Counted from the stretch's first letter, positions 33,667 through 43,608 are shown. The stretch is DNA of 64,000 nt from Bacteroidota bacterium (GCA_006226425.1 SBGX01000013.1:1-64000); one strand, 5' to 3'. Translations and numbers: made by a program. The notes: generated from the sequence alone by a model not told the origin.

Positions 33667-34755
33667 ATGGGGATAACGAGGGAAGGAATTCTGGACGTTC
33701 TTGGCAACGTTCATGAACCAGATTTAAAAAAAGATATTGTTTCACTCAATCTGGTGGAACACATTGATTTTTCAGACAAGCACATTCATTTGACTGTTTT
33801 GGTTTCGAATCCGGCTTTACATGCCAGGAAACGATTGCAGGAGCTGGTTGATTTTCAATTGAGAAAAAATTTCGGGGAAGACCTGGATTTGGCCACTACG
33901 GTCAAACCGATGCCTACGGAAGCCAAGCAAGCCCATCGCAAAATTTTACCTGAGGTTAAAAATATCGTGGCCATTGCATCCGGAAAAGGAGGCGTTGGAA
34001 AATCTACGGTTACGGCCAATCTGGCTGGTGGACTTGCCAAAGCCGGGTATCGGGTTGGAATTGTAGATGCCGATATTTACGGGCCTTCCATGCCGACCAT
34101 GTTTGATGTGGTTGGAGAACGCCCAACAATGATCGATGTGGAGGGAACTCCGAAAATCAATCCGGTCATGAGCTATGGAATCAAACTCTTATCCATCGGA
34201 TTTTTCACCGAACAGGACAATGCCGTGGTTTGGAGAGGGCCAATGGCTGCCAAAGCCCTGACTCAGCTTTTTACAGATGCCCATTGGGGAGAATTAGATT
34301 ACTTATTGATCGATTTGCCTCCAGGAACCGGAGATATTCACTTGTCTCTCGTTCAGACTGTTCCACTAGATGGAGCCGTTATTGTCAGTACCCCACAAGA
34401 AGTTGCTCTCGCTGACGCCAGAAAAGGAGTCAACATGTTCCAATTGGAAAATATTCAGGTTCCGGTTGTTGGAATTGTAGAGAACATGGCCTGGTTTACC
34501 CCTGCCGAACTTCCTGAAAACAAATATTATATTTTTGGTCGGGATGGAGCCAAAAACCTTGCTGAAGGAATGAAAGTCCCCTTCCTTGGACACATTCCAC
34601 TGGTTCAAAGTGTTCGAGAATCTGGAGATGTGGGACGCCCTGCTGTATTCCAGGAAAACACCATTACATCCAATGCCTTTGAAAAACTTGCCCAAAAATT
34701 GGTGGAACAACTTGAATCAATCAAAGCGAAAAAATTAACGAATCATCTGGCATGA
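33667..34755 (+). CDS. Mrp/ApbC-type P-loop ATPase, Fe-S cluster carrier
   Basis: This 362-aa protein has an N-terminal MIP18/DUF59 domain (residues 1-85) and a deviant Walker A ATPase (GKGGVGKS near residues 104-111, then DADIYGPS). Family members bind and transfer [4Fe-4S] clusters to apo-enzymes in the cytoplasm. In most homologues a CxxC near the C-terminal third binds the cluster at the dimer interface. Here the matching segment reads ENMAWFTPAELPENKYY and has no Cys, so cluster binding would have to differ. The gene overlaps nfu by four bases (ATGA), and Nfu supplies a CxxC. The pair probably works together. Confidence 0.92.
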   Translation: MGITREGILDVLGNVHEPDLKKDIVSLNLVEHIDFSDKHIHLTVLVSNPALHARKRLQELVDFQLRKNFGEDLDLATTVKPMPTEAKQAHRKILPEVKNIVAIASGKGGVGKSTVTANLAGGLAKAGYRVGIVDADIYGPSMPTMFDVVGERPTMIDVEGTPKINPVMSYGIKLLSIGFFTEQDNAVVWRGPMAAKALTQLFTDAHWGELDYLLIDLPPGTGDIHLSLVQTVPLDGAVIVSTPQEVALADARKGVNMFQLENIQVPVVGIVENMAWFTPAELPENKYYIFGRDGAKNLAEGMKVPFLGHIPLVQSVRESGDVGRPAVFQENTITSNAFEKLAQKLVEQLESIKAKKLTNHLA

Positions 34756-35015
34756 ACTTAGACAAAGAAAAACTTAGCGTAAAGATTAATGAAACGCTAG
34801 AGCGACTTAGACCCTTTTTACATGCAGATGGCGGAGATATGGAATTGGTCGAAATCAGTGATGACGGAATTGCCAAAGTCAAATTACTTGGAGCCTGCAG
34901 TGACTGCTCCATGAGTATGATGACCTTAAAAGCTGGTTTGGAAGAAGCTGTTATCAAAGAATGTCCTGAAATCAAGGCCGTAGAAGCAATCAACCTTCCC
35001 GAAGTGCTTTCTTAA
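34752..35015 (+). CDS. NifU-like C-terminal-domain Fe-S scaffold (Nfu)
   Basis: This 87-aa protein is a stand-alone NifU C-terminal domain. LRPFLHADGGDMELV and GACSDCSMS carry the family signature, and the CxxC (CSDC) would hold a cluster between two monomers. It overlaps mrp by ATGA, indicating translational coupling. The gene ends four bases before the stop of the convergent VWA protein gene. Confidence 0.93.
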   Translation: MNLDKEKLSVKINETLERLRPFLHADGGDMELVEISDDGIAKVKLLGACSDCSMSMMTLKAGLEEAVIKECPEIKAVEAINLPEVLS

Positions 35016-35019
35016 TCTT

Positions 35020-37101
35020 TTAGTAAGACCCGTAAATCCTTTTCAGGAACCACTCCACAGACAATAGGACGATCAATCCGATCAACAACCACCAATAGTC
35101 CAACAAGCTTTGATTTGATTTTTGCTCAAAACTCATGACCGTAATGTCATCACGTTTGCGAATCGATTCCTTCACTTGTTTGTAATCTTTCAGTCCCCAG
35201 AATTTCCCATCCGACTGAAGTGCAATTTTTCTGAGCAATTGATGATTTGCCCGGGTATCCAGCTTTTCAAGCTGAATATCTTCAACGACAAAACGCCCCT
35301 TTTTTTGGTACTTTTTCCCGTCATGCGTCGTTTCAGCCGTCCAGCTATAAACTCCCGGTGTCAGCTTACCAAGAGGAAGCAAATATAGATTCCCATTTAC
35401 CGCAAACTGAAAATCGGACCGCTTTCCGGACTCATTTGTCAAGCTGAGATTGATCAATGGTTTTGTGATCAGTTCCATCGCTTCATTATAAAACTCGGCC
35501 TTAAACTGAATTTCTTCATTTTTTAGAAATCTTTTAGGCAGGGTAATTCGCAAATTCGAACTATTTTCTTTCAGGACCAGGTATTGGGTAACTTTTTCGA
35601 CCAATTCAGAAAAAACAAGATTGCTTTTACTCTTCCTGTATTCGGCCAGTTTCCATCTCCAAATTCCATCCCCAATAAAAACGGCGTATTTTCTTCCTGC
35701 TGAAGAACCAAAGTATAAAAGTGGCTGTTCGGTCTCAATGTTTACCATTCTCCTGGTCAACAAAACTTTATTCTGAGAACTCAACTCAGGTTTTCCAAAT
35801 ACGCTCTTTACTGCTGGAAATTTACCGATCTCACGCTTGAAGTCCTCCGAAAGTTCAAACAACTCAAAGGATGAATTTAGACCTGCCTGCACCTCGTCTA
35901 GTTGTCCATTCGTTCTCATGACTGTCCCGATATTCAAGAGACTCATCATTTGATCGTTTGTTCGAGCTCCAACAAAATACCAGGTCGGAATTTGCGCATT
36001 TAAGACTTTTCGATGTAGTTGAGTTGAAAATTGATTGGCCGGATCATGCCAAATAATGAGGTCTGTTTTTTTTAATTCCTGATCCCAATCTTTCAGATAA
36101 GCCAGTTTTACCTCCGTATTTTCCCTGGTCTCCAACACAGACTTTAGAGCCGTCAGATCAGGGTTTGGAGCCGCACTAAGCAATAAAACCTGATGACGGT
36201 CATCCAGTACCTCCAGGTAAATGATCTTTCGGTTATTTCTCGTGGTATACTCTCCATCTTCACTTCGCAACTCTACCACATACTGTTGAAATCCTGCCTG
36301 ATCCGCTTCCAACTCAAAAAGAACCTGTTGTCTTTCAAGCTGATTTCCCTCATACGCCAATGTTTTTGCGCCCACGACTTTTCCCTGATGTAAAATTCGA
36401 AGCTCTGTACTTCTCTTTCCCATTCCATTTGCCTCAATGTCTACCTGAACCGGGAATTTATTCTTCAAAAAAGCCACTTCATTGCTGACCACATCTTTGA
36501 TTAAATGATCCCTCCTAATCATTGTATCTCCAGCTCCCAAAGTAAAAATGGGAGTAAGTGGAATCTTTGCAGCTGCATAAGCCGGATTTTGTCCCTCATT
36601 ATAATTCCCATCCGAAACAAGTACAATCCCTCCTATATTACGGTTGTAGTAATTCGAAAAGACAAAATCGAAAGCTCCTGACAAATCTGTTTTTCCTTCG
36701 TCAAAATTGATCTTCCTTCCCCGTTCAAGTAACTCGCCTACCTCGTAGACATGATGCTCAAATCCATCACTACCCAATTGATCCATTTCCCGAATCAATC
36801 CTTCTACTCTGTTTCCTACCTGACTACTGTCCCGGTAATTCTTCATGGAAGCCGAATTATCTATCAAAGTAATCAAGACCGGTTTTTCTTTAAAAATCTC
36901 CGTGTATTCCAACAATAAGCCCAGGAGCAATAGTCCCAATAAACTCAAAACCAAAAAGCGAATCGAATACAAGGTTCTCCGAACCCAGCTTGCCAATTCC
37001 GAATATGGCTTGCGACGAACATAAAAGAACCAGGTCAATACCGCAGCAATCACTGCGATAGGCAGCAACCACAAAAGCGGATATTCACTGATTAATTTCA
37101 T
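35020..37101 (-). CDS. Membrane-anchored von Willebrand factor A domain protein
   Basis: This 693-aa protein has two N-terminal membrane helices (about residues 8-28 and 46-64) and then a VWA-like domain whose MIDAS motif begins DNSAS at residues 81-85. A large periplasmic region follows, ending in a single membrane helix (YWWLLIGLIVLLSVEWFL). The layout recalls the BatA/BatB-like and 'double helix VWA' membrane proteins common in this phylum, whose substrates are not known. It is 8 bases downstream of the M3 peptidase gene and probably co-transcribed. Confidence 0.85.
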   Translation of the reverse strand: MKLISEYPLLWLLPIAVIAAVLTWFFYVRRKPYSELASWVRRTLYSIRFLVLSLLGLLLLGLLLEYTEIFKEKPVLITLIDNSASMKNYRDSSQVGNRVEGLIREMDQLGSDGFEHHVYEVGELLERGRKINFDEGKTDLSGAFDFVFSNYYNRNIGGIVLVSDGNYNEGQNPAYAAAKIPLTPIFTLGAGDTMIRRDHLIKDVVSNEVAFLKNKFPVQVDIEANGMGKRSTELRILHQGKVVGAKTLAYEGNQLERQQVLFELEADQAGFQQYVVELRSEDGEYTTRNNRKIIYLEVLDDRHQVLLLSAAPNPDLTALKSVLETRENTEVKLAYLKDWDQELKKTDLIIWHDPANQFSTQLHRKVLNAQIPTWYFVGARTNDQMMSLLNIGTVMRTNGQLDEVQAGLNSSFELFELSEDFKREIGKFPAVKSVFGKPELSSQNKVLLTRRMVNIETEQPLLYFGSSAGRKYAVFIGDGIWRWKLAEYRKSKSNLVFSELVEKVTQYLVLKENSSNLRITLPKRFLKNEEIQFKAEFYNEAMELITKPLINLSLTNESGKRSDFQFAVNGNLYLLPLGKLTPGVYSWTAETTHDGKKYQKKGRFVVEDIQLEKLDTRANHQLLRKIALQSDGKFWGLKDYKQVKESIRKRDDITVMSFEQKSNQSLLDYWWLLIGLIVLLSVEWFLKRIYGSY

Positions 37102-37109
37102 TTGGAATT

Positions 37110-38819
37110 CTATTGAAGTTCCTTCAATTCGGAAGAAACGAAATCAGCCAGTTTTGAAACATACTGATCCGAAAAATCGAAGCGAATCGCTGCTGTTTCA
37201 TAAATTTGGGGGATACTTTTACTATATCCCAATTTCAACGCTTCTTCATAAGCTTTGATCGCTTTTGAAAAATCATTTTGACTGTTTCTCCAAACAGAAA
37301 TGGCTCCCAACTGCGCGATTCCGTATTCAATATAGTAGAATGGAACTTCAAAAATATGCAATTGACGATGCCAGCTATAAGCTTTTACTTCTTCCCAGCC
37401 AGTCCAATCGACCATTCCTGTACCATAATCTTTCCCCAAAGCCTCCCACTTTTGTTTTCGATCAAGCGCTGTATGTTTGGGGTTCGAATAAATCCAGTGT
37501 TGGAATTCATCCACCATCGCAATCCAGGGAAGTACGGAGATGATAGACTCCAAATGATCTTTTTTGGCCCGGTTCAATTCTTCCCGATCCGCATAAAACT
37601 GATCCCAATATCCCATGCTGAGTAATTCCATCGACATAGAAGCCAGCTCTGCAACTTCCGAGGGTAAACTTTTAAATGATGTCAACTCAAGTTCCCGAGA
37701 CAGAAAGGAGTGGATCGCATGGCCGCCTTCATGAACCATGGTTACCAAATCTCTTTGGCTTCCAACTGAATTCATGAAGATGAATGGAACTCCTATTTCA
37801 TATAGCGGATAGTTGTAACCACCAGGTGCCTTTCCTGGCTTCGATTCCAAATCCAGATGTTTCATTCCAGACATCGTTTGGATACAATCTCCGTAGTAAG
37901 GACTTATTTTTCCGAAGATGTTGATCGTTCGTTCAACCAGTTCGGTAGCTCCATCAAAAGGTTTTAAGGCTTTTCTCCCTAATGGATCTACTTCTGTATC
38001 CCATGGCAATAATTTTTCTTTTCCCAGGGCGCGAGCACGTTCTTCATGCTGCAATTTAGCCAAGGGAACAACATGTTTTTTGATGGACGCATGAAAATCG
38101 AAGCAATCTTCCTTCGTATAATCAAATCTCCCCAACTCATCAAACTTGTAATCCCGGTAATTCTCATATCCGGCATTTAATGCTACCTGATGTCGTTTTT
38201 GAATCAATTTATCAAACAGTTCATCCAATTGCTGACGATCCTGCATTCTTCTTTCCGAGATCAATCGAAAAACCTTCTCCCTCACCTCCGGGTCTTGATC
38301 TTTCAACTTTTGAGCAGCCTGTTGCATTGTCAATTCCTGCCCTTCATAATTGATCGATTGTTTCCCCGTGATTGCCCCATATTCCTGAGTCAGATCACTA
38401 ATTTCCGATTGCAGCGGAATATTTTCCTCCCGGAACATTTCAATCGATTTCTGTACAGATCGGAAATAAATTTGGTGTGCCTCGCTCTGATATTCACTCA
38501 GATACGGGCTTTCCATCATTTTTTTATTCAAACGATCCTCATATGGTGCCAGTTGAGGTTGAATTTCCGCGGTAAAGAAACGGTATGATTCTGCTAATTT
38601 TTCATCAGTGGTATCAATCGTCATTCGAATGTACCTCCATGCGGCATTCTCTTCTATCACAGCTTCCAACTCGCTTCGATCTTTCAACCATCGATCAAAA
38701 TCAGATTGATTGTGGAACGTGCAGTCAGTTAGATTATCATAGTACGCTTTCAGGTCGTCCCAGCTATTCAATTCGAAATCGCTGCTGACAAATGTTCGTT
38801 GTGGTCTTTTAATTTCCAT
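37110..38819 (-). CDS. M3-family oligoendopeptidase (PepF-like)
   Basis: This 569-aa cytoplasmic metallopeptidase has the M3 zinc signature HEGGHAIHSF (HExGH) and the conserved LASMSMELL region downstream. No signal peptide is present. Family members cut short peptides of about 5-20 residues. The start is supported by the family-like opening (FxxxDF-xxWDDLKAYYDNL). The ATG lies directly after the T-run of a strong terminator hairpin, so expression must come by read-through or from a start within that element. It is followed after 8 bases by the VWA membrane protein gene. Confidence 0.93.
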   Translation of the reverse strand: MEIKRPQRTFVSSDFELNSWDDLKAYYDNLTDCTFHNQSDFDRWLKDRSELEAVIEENAAWRYIRMTIDTTDEKLAESYRFFTAEIQPQLAPYEDRLNKKMMESPYLSEYQSEAHQIYFRSVQKSIEMFREENIPLQSEISDLTQEYGAITGKQSINYEGQELTMQQAAQKLKDQDPEVREKVFRLISERRMQDRQQLDELFDKLIQKRHQVALNAGYENYRDYKFDELGRFDYTKEDCFDFHASIKKHVVPLAKLQHEERARALGKEKLLPWDTEVDPLGRKALKPFDGATELVERTINIFGKISPYYGDCIQTMSGMKHLDLESKPGKAPGGYNYPLYEIGVPFIFMNSVGSQRDLVTMVHEGGHAIHSFLSRELELTSFKSLPSEVAELASMSMELLSMGYWDQFYADREELNRAKKDHLESIISVLPWIAMVDEFQHWIYSNPKHTALDRKQKWEALGKDYGTGMVDWTGWEEVKAYSWHRQLHIFEVPFYYIEYGIAQLGAISVWRNSQNDFSKAIKAYEEALKLGYSKSIPQIYETAAIRFDFSDQYVSKLADFVSSELKELQ

Positions 38820-38845
38820 AAAAAAAGGTCGCTGTTGAGCGACCT
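38820..38845 (-). terminator. Hairpin terminator abutting the M3 peptidase start
   Basis: On the - strand AGGTCGCT-CAAC-AGCGACCT is a perfect 8-bp stem with a four-base loop, followed by seven T that run straight into the ATG of the M3 peptidase. It ends the DUF5606 transcript (stop at 38865) and could act as an attenuator for the next gene. Confidence 0.85.
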
Positions 38846-38864
38846 AAAATTAAAACTTTATTTC

Positions 38865-39452
38865 CTATTTTCCTCTTGACGAGCCTGTTTTGGCTGTTCC
38901 TGCCTTTTTTGCTCCGCTTGTTTTCCCTCCTTTCGTAGCTGTAGAAGATTTAGCTTTCGGTGTACTCGCCTTAGCCGCAGGCTTTTTCGCCGTACTTTTG
39001 GCTTTGGGCTTGGACTCTTCTTTGACCTCCTCTTTTTTCTCTTCTTTCTTTTTTTCTTTTTTCTCCTCCTCGAATTTCAGCAAATCTGCTTTATGAAGCT
39101 GATTATACCACTGGAAAATCTTTTTTACATCCGACACGTAAACTCTTTCACGATCATAATTTGGAATTACTTCCTCCAGATAGGCCTCTAACTCATTTTT
39201 TGGCGCCTTATGCGGAATACAGGTCTTTCCTCCTTCCTTGTCATAAATTGTTTTCAGAACATCTTTAAAAGACACTTCATCCTCATAAGTATAGATGCTT
39301 ATATCCTCCAAAGCGGAAATTCGATCCGATGAATACGCCGGAAATCGCTTTCCGTTCTCTAATGACTCAACGATAATATTGTTTTTTCCCTGTGCAATTA
39401 CTTTATAAAGCCCCGGTCTTCCCGAAATTGAAATAATTCCTGCTAAATCCAT
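38865..39452 (-). CDS. DUF5606-domain protein with Lys/Ala-rich tail
   Basis: This 195-aa protein opens MDLAGIISISGRPGLYKV, the hallmark of the Bacteroidota DUF5606 family, and the conserved domain covers about residues 1-125. The last 65 residues are low complexity: a Lys/Glu run, then repeats of AKS, KPAAKA and TPKAKS, like a histone H1 tail. The tail suggests nucleic acid or polyphosphate binding, but this is a guess from composition. A CAAAAATA motif (TATTTTTG on the - strand) at 39475-39482 is a likely -7 box, without a clear -33. A terminator follows the gene. Confidence 0.88.
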   Translation of the reverse strand: MDLAGIISISGRPGLYKVIAQGKNNIIVESLENGKRFPAYSSDRISALEDISIYTYEDEVSFKDVLKTIYDKEGGKTCIPHKAPKNELEAYLEEVIPNYDRERVYVSDVKKIFQWYNQLHKADLLKFEEEKKEKKKEEKKEEVKEESKPKAKSTAKKPAAKASTPKAKSSTATKGGKTSGAKKAGTAKTGSSRGK

Positions 39453-39502
39453 TTTAAGTTTCTAATGTATGCGCCAAAAATAGAAAGAATTTCAACTTTA
39501 AC

Positions 39503-41917
39503 TTATAATCGCCAAATTTTTGTGTAGTAAACATGTCCTTCTTCTTCTATTTTTAGAAGGTACATTCCAGATTCTTCGCTTACAATTCTAAATTTATTTC
39601 CTTCCCGATTGATTGCTACACGCCTTCCATGCGTATCAAATAAACTGATCTTTGAAAGATTATTCGTGCCGATCAATTGAAATTCTCCATCCGAAGGATT
39701 CGGGAATACGAGCACCTTTTTGGATAAACTCATTTGATTTAAACCGCCAACGTTAGTGTCACACGAATCAACAAAGAAACTTTCTGACAGGCTTTCCAGA
39801 TAACAACCGTACTTATCTCCAACTTCATACTTCACATTTGCAGTAAATCCTTTTAACCCTACCGGATTAAATTGATCTCCGCTCACACCAAGTCCAGTAT
39901 AGGTCCCTCCGATCGGCGTGGCTCCCAAATCGACAAGTCCATCTTCGATACAAACCGTATCTGCCACCACAAAATCAATTTGAGGACGCAAATTGTTCAG
40001 CATCAAATTATGAGCATGGACTTTTCCATAACCATAGCCATAATTAGGGACAGTTCCCGTGAATTCATCTGTATAACAAGTCGCTTGCAACTCTTTGATG
40101 AAATCATCATAACGCATCCCTGGACATTTTTCCAAGTAGAGTGCCGCAATCCCTGAAACCACCGGCGATGCCATGGAAGTTCCCCCATTTCTACCAAACC
40201 AGCCGGAACTATCTACTAAAAATGATAGGGCTTGAGTTTGAAGAAAAGGAAGTGAACTTGGCGACAAACTTCCATCTCCAGCAGCAGAAACATCAGGTTT
40301 TTGTCGTCCATCTCTCGTCGGGCCTATACTAGACGTAATGGCCAACTCTCCAGACCTGGAAAATTCATCCGAAAACGTTTGAGGGTCTCCATCCAAATTG
40401 ATATAGCCAATCCTGTTCTGAAAGTTCCCCACGGAAATGATTTTCGGTGAACAATTCCATCCGGTCACTAAACTTTGCATAGAATCAGGCATGTGATAAT
40501 GCGCTATCGGAGGAAAAGTAGCCGCATCAGGGATGTCCTTCACAAAATAATATTCCGACCCAGTATTCGCTCCTGTCCACATATCATAGCTTCCAGAACC
40601 CTTGGTTAAAAAACTGTAATTATAATCTGTGGAGTCAATCCGTGAGAAAAACCCAAACATTTCATAGACCGTATCTTGAATTCCCTGATAGACATCAATC
40701 ACGGCCAAAGTGTCCCCAGACTGATTCAAAATAACATCTTGGAAAAAAGTTGCAAAAGAACCTGCTACATTTCGAAAGCTGGTTCTTCCTCTCTCTTCAT
40801 ACGTTCCATTCGCTTTATTTGCTCCAAAAGCGTAATCAATATTCTCCACAATATTTACATGTCCCCAAAGGTCAAAAAAGGCCGTATTTGGTCCGTACCA
40901 AGCATTGGAATCCTTATTGGGAACCAACCAAACAAAGGAAGTATCCGAATCCACGACTCCTTTTACGTGATAATCCCCATAATCTCCTCCGTTTCCAGCA
41001 GCAGCCACAACAATTCGTCCTTGTGGTTTTGCATCCAGCAAGGCTTCTACCCTTCTCGTAGAAGCATCACTTCCATCATGCGATCCAAAATAAGAACCCA
41101 CACTCAAATTGATGACAGCCGGGAGTCCCAATTTATCAGCTTCTTCAAAAATGAATTGACAGGCATCGGCAATTGACAAGGACCAGTTGTTCATCGAAAA
41201 GTTTGATTTGACCGCTATAATTTTTGAATCAGGTGCCATTCCGTAATTGGTTCCATTGGCTCTACCGTTTCCGGAGCCTGCTCCTGTCACAGTTGTTCCG
41301 TGATTCGGTGCTCCCTGCACCAAAAAAGTCCCATTATTAATATCACTACTGTCATAAGCCTGCCCGTATAGAAACCCAGCTGGAATTCTATCAGGGTCAT
41401 TTGAATTCGAATGGTCCCAAAACTTCATAACTCTGGTCCGACCATCGTCGTCTTTAAAGTCTGGGTGATTAAAATCTAGCCCATCATCCACATACCCAAT
41501 GATAATTCCCTTTCCGGTATACCCCATTTCCAGTCCGATTCCCTGATGCACTTGATTGACAAAATGCTTATGACGTGAAGAATCATTTTGAACTCCCAAT
41601 GTGGTAGGAACGGAAAATTCAAAACTAAAGTCCCGAATTTTTCCCTTATCCTTCAGTTCCTTCATGATCCTGGGGGTAGACGTCACATAAATCCAGGTCT
41701 TTTGGATAGCCTTTATATGCACTCCATGAGCGCGTAAATTCCGTAAGGTGATCGCACCATCATTGGATACAGCAAAAGGCCCAGGCGAATCCGGACTTTC
41801 AATCATTGCTTTTTTGAAAGCAAAGCCATTAAATTGTGCAAAGGAAATCCCTCCCAGGGAAATCAGTAGTGTAAAAAGCAGGAATCGAAGCTTCCGCTCA
41901 GATAGTTGATTGACCAT
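39503..41917 (-). CDS. Secreted subtilisin-like (S8) protease with T9SS sorting domain
   Basis: This 804-aa protein has a signal peptide (RFLLFTLLISLGGISFAQ). The S8 catalytic triad lies in YVDDGLDFNHPDF (Asp), NHGTTVTG (His) and GGTSMASPVV (Ser). After the protease domain comes an Ig-like stretch and a C-terminal type A sorting domain of about 75 residues (VFPNPSDGEF, YLLKIEEEG). That tail directs export through the type IX secretion system, so the protease is expected outside the cell or on its surface. A second S8 protease is divergent, 94 bases away, and may share the regulatory region. Confidence 0.93.
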   Translation of the reverse strand: MVNQLSERKLRFLLFTLLISLGGISFAQFNGFAFKKAMIESPDSPGPFAVSNDGAITLRNLRAHGVHIKAIQKTWIYVTSTPRIMKELKDKGKIRDFSFEFSVPTTLGVQNDSSRHKHFVNQVHQGIGLEMGYTGKGIIIGYVDDGLDFNHPDFKDDDGRTRVMKFWDHSNSNDPDRIPAGFLYGQAYDSSDINNGTFLVQGAPNHGTTVTGAGSGNGRANGTNYGMAPDSKIIAVKSNFSMNNWSLSIADACQFIFEEADKLGLPAVINLSVGSYFGSHDGSDASTRRVEALLDAKPQGRIVVAAAGNGGDYGDYHVKGVVDSDTSFVWLVPNKDSNAWYGPNTAFFDLWGHVNIVENIDYAFGANKANGTYEERGRTSFRNVAGSFATFFQDVILNQSGDTLAVIDVYQGIQDTVYEMFGFFSRIDSTDYNYSFLTKGSGSYDMWTGANTGSEYYFVKDIPDAATFPPIAHYHMPDSMQSLVTGWNCSPKIISVGNFQNRIGYINLDGDPQTFSDEFSRSGELAITSSIGPTRDGRQKPDVSAAGDGSLSPSSLPFLQTQALSFLVDSSGWFGRNGGTSMASPVVSGIAALYLEKCPGMRYDDFIKELQATCYTDEFTGTVPNYGYGYGKVHAHNLMLNNLRPQIDFVVADTVCIEDGLVDLGATPIGGTYTGLGVSGDQFNPVGLKGFTANVKYEVGDKYGCYLESLSESFFVDSCDTNVGGLNQMSLSKKVLVFPNPSDGEFQLIGTNNLSKISLFDTHGRRVAINREGNKFRIVSEESGMYLLKIEEEGHVYYTKIWRL

Positions 41918-42011
41918 TTAGCCTTGAATTTCTTATATAAAGTAAATTTACGAAAAAAAGATTCAAAAAAAAGAAGATATTTGTTGTACTTCAAAGTTAA
42001 TTTCTAATTAC

Positions 42012-43595
42012 ATGAAAAAATTCTTTATTAGCATCGCTTTTGTTTTGACCGCCTGGGGATACCAATCCTATTTATATGGTCAACAGAAAGATTATATCAA
42101 CTGGTATAACGGCAAAGGTGCCGGGATGCAAACTGACAAAGCCTACAAAAAACTAAAGAAAAGAAAAAGCCAAACTGTGATTGTTGCCGTCATTGATTCC
42201 GGGATCGATATTGAGCACAAAGATTTGGAAGGTCGAATCTGGGTCAATGAGAAAGAAATCCCCAACAATGGAAAGGATGACGATAACAACGGGTACATCG
42301 ATGATATTCATGGATGGAACTTTCTGGGAAACTCCAAAGGACAAAATCAAAATGACGCCTGTTTGGAGAAAACCCGAATCTACAAGCGACTTCGTGATAA
42401 GTACGAAAAGGTAGAAACTGCTGACATCTCCAAAAAAGACATGGAGGAGTATAAGCTCTACAAAAAAGTGAAGCAGGAGATCAAGGAAGAATCTGAGCGT
42501 TATGAAATGATCATGAAGCAACTCGAGCAGTTGCCTATGATCCTGAAAATGGTTCCTGACATGGTGAAAAATGCCATGGGTAAAAGCGAGTACACGCTTA
42601 AAGACCTTCAGAACTGGAAACCAGAATCAGATGATCAAGAACAGATCAAAAACATCGCCATCGCTATGGAGACAGGAGAACTTACCGAAGCTGTGGTCGA
42701 AGAGCAGAAAGCTCAGATCGAAGGAATGCTTAAATACAACCTAAATCCAGACTTCAATGATCGTGAATTTGTGGGGGATGATCCTTATGATTTTACAGAC
42801 ACGAAATACGGAAACAATGATGTGGAAGGACCTGACGCTTTGCATGGTACTCACGTTGGTGGAATTATCGCTGCCATTCGGGGAAATAACCTGGGAGGTG
42901 ACGGGGTCGCGACAGATGTTCGCTTGATGTCTCTGCGTGCTGTTCCAAATGGTGACGAGCACGATAAAGACATCGCATTGGCTATTCGTTACGCGGTGGA
43001 CAATGGTGCTTCTGTTATTAATATGTCTTTCGGGAAGGCCTATTCTCCGAACCAAAAAGAGGTTTTCGAAGCGATGAAATATGCAGACTCAAAAGGAGTT
43101 TTGTTGGTTCATGCTGCTGGAAACGACAACGCCAATGTGGATGAAACGGACAACTTCCCTACTTCCATGTATCCTTTCCAAAGCAAAAAATTGGATCATT
43201 ACCTGACGATTGGTGCCTCTACACGCTTCAAAACGGAAAAACTGGCGGCCAGCTTCTCCAATTATGGGGCTACCAAAGTAGATGTTTTCGCTCCTGGTCA
43301 TGATATCTACAATGCGGTTCCACAAAGTGACTACAAAAAATTAAACGGTACTTCTATGGCTGCACCAATGGTATCCGGAGTCGCTGCCTTACTAAAATCT
43401 TATTTCCCTAGCCTAAGTATGAAGGAAATTAAAGACATCATGCTGGCTTCTGCCACATCTTATAAAGATACGCAGCAATTCAAACCGGGAACCGAAGATT
43501 TGGTCAAGTTTGGAACACTTTCAGTAACGGGAGCTGTCATCAATGTAAAGGCAGCCGTTGCAATGTGTATTCAGAAAGAGAAAAGTAAATCCTAA
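42012..43595 (+). CDS. Secreted S8 serine protease with long insertion, no sorting domain
   Basis: This 527-aa protein has a signal peptide ending near YLYGQ. The triad is Asp62 (AVIDSGID), His278 (LHGTHVGG) and Ser447 (NGTSMAAP). Asp to His spacing is about 216 residues, compared with about 30-45 in subtilisin. The extra 170 residues form a charged helical region (KKDMEEYKLYKKVKQE and similar), perhaps a coiled coil that regulates or anchors the enzyme. No T9SS C-terminal domain is present, so it likely stays in the periplasm or uses another route. It is divergent from the T9SS subtilase and is followed by a terminator. Confidence 0.92.
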   Translation: MKKFFISIAFVLTAWGYQSYLYGQQKDYINWYNGKGAGMQTDKAYKKLKKRKSQTVIVAVIDSGIDIEHKDLEGRIWVNEKEIPNNGKDDDNNGYIDDIHGWNFLGNSKGQNQNDACLEKTRIYKRLRDKYEKVETADISKKDMEEYKLYKKVKQEIKEESERYEMIMKQLEQLPMILKMVPDMVKNAMGKSEYTLKDLQNWKPESDDQEQIKNIAIAMETGELTEAVVEEQKAQIEGMLKYNLNPDFNDREFVGDDPYDFTDTKYGNNDVEGPDALHGTHVGGIIAAIRGNNLGGDGVATDVRLMSLRAVPNGDEHDKDIALAIRYAVDNGASVINMSFGKAYSPNQKEVFEAMKYADSKGVLLVHAAGNDNANVDETDNFPTSMYPFQSKKLDHYLTIGASTRFKTEKLAASFSNYGATKVDVFAPGHDIYNAVPQSDYKKLNGTSMAAPMVSGVAALLKSYFPSLSMKEIKDIMLASATSYKDTQQFKPGTEDLVKFGTLSVTGAVINVKAAVAMCIQKEKSKS

Positions 43596-43608
43596 TATCA
43601 CTTAATGC

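Noticed and set aside
40676-41176. 166-aa open frame on the + strand opposite the T9SS subtilase
   Set aside because: It mirrors the conserved protease domain and has no motif or start context of its own.
41918-42011. Promoter boxes between the two divergent subtilase genes
   Set aside because: TATTTG and TAATTACA resemble parts of the consensus, but spacing and position (one overlaps the ATG) do not fit.
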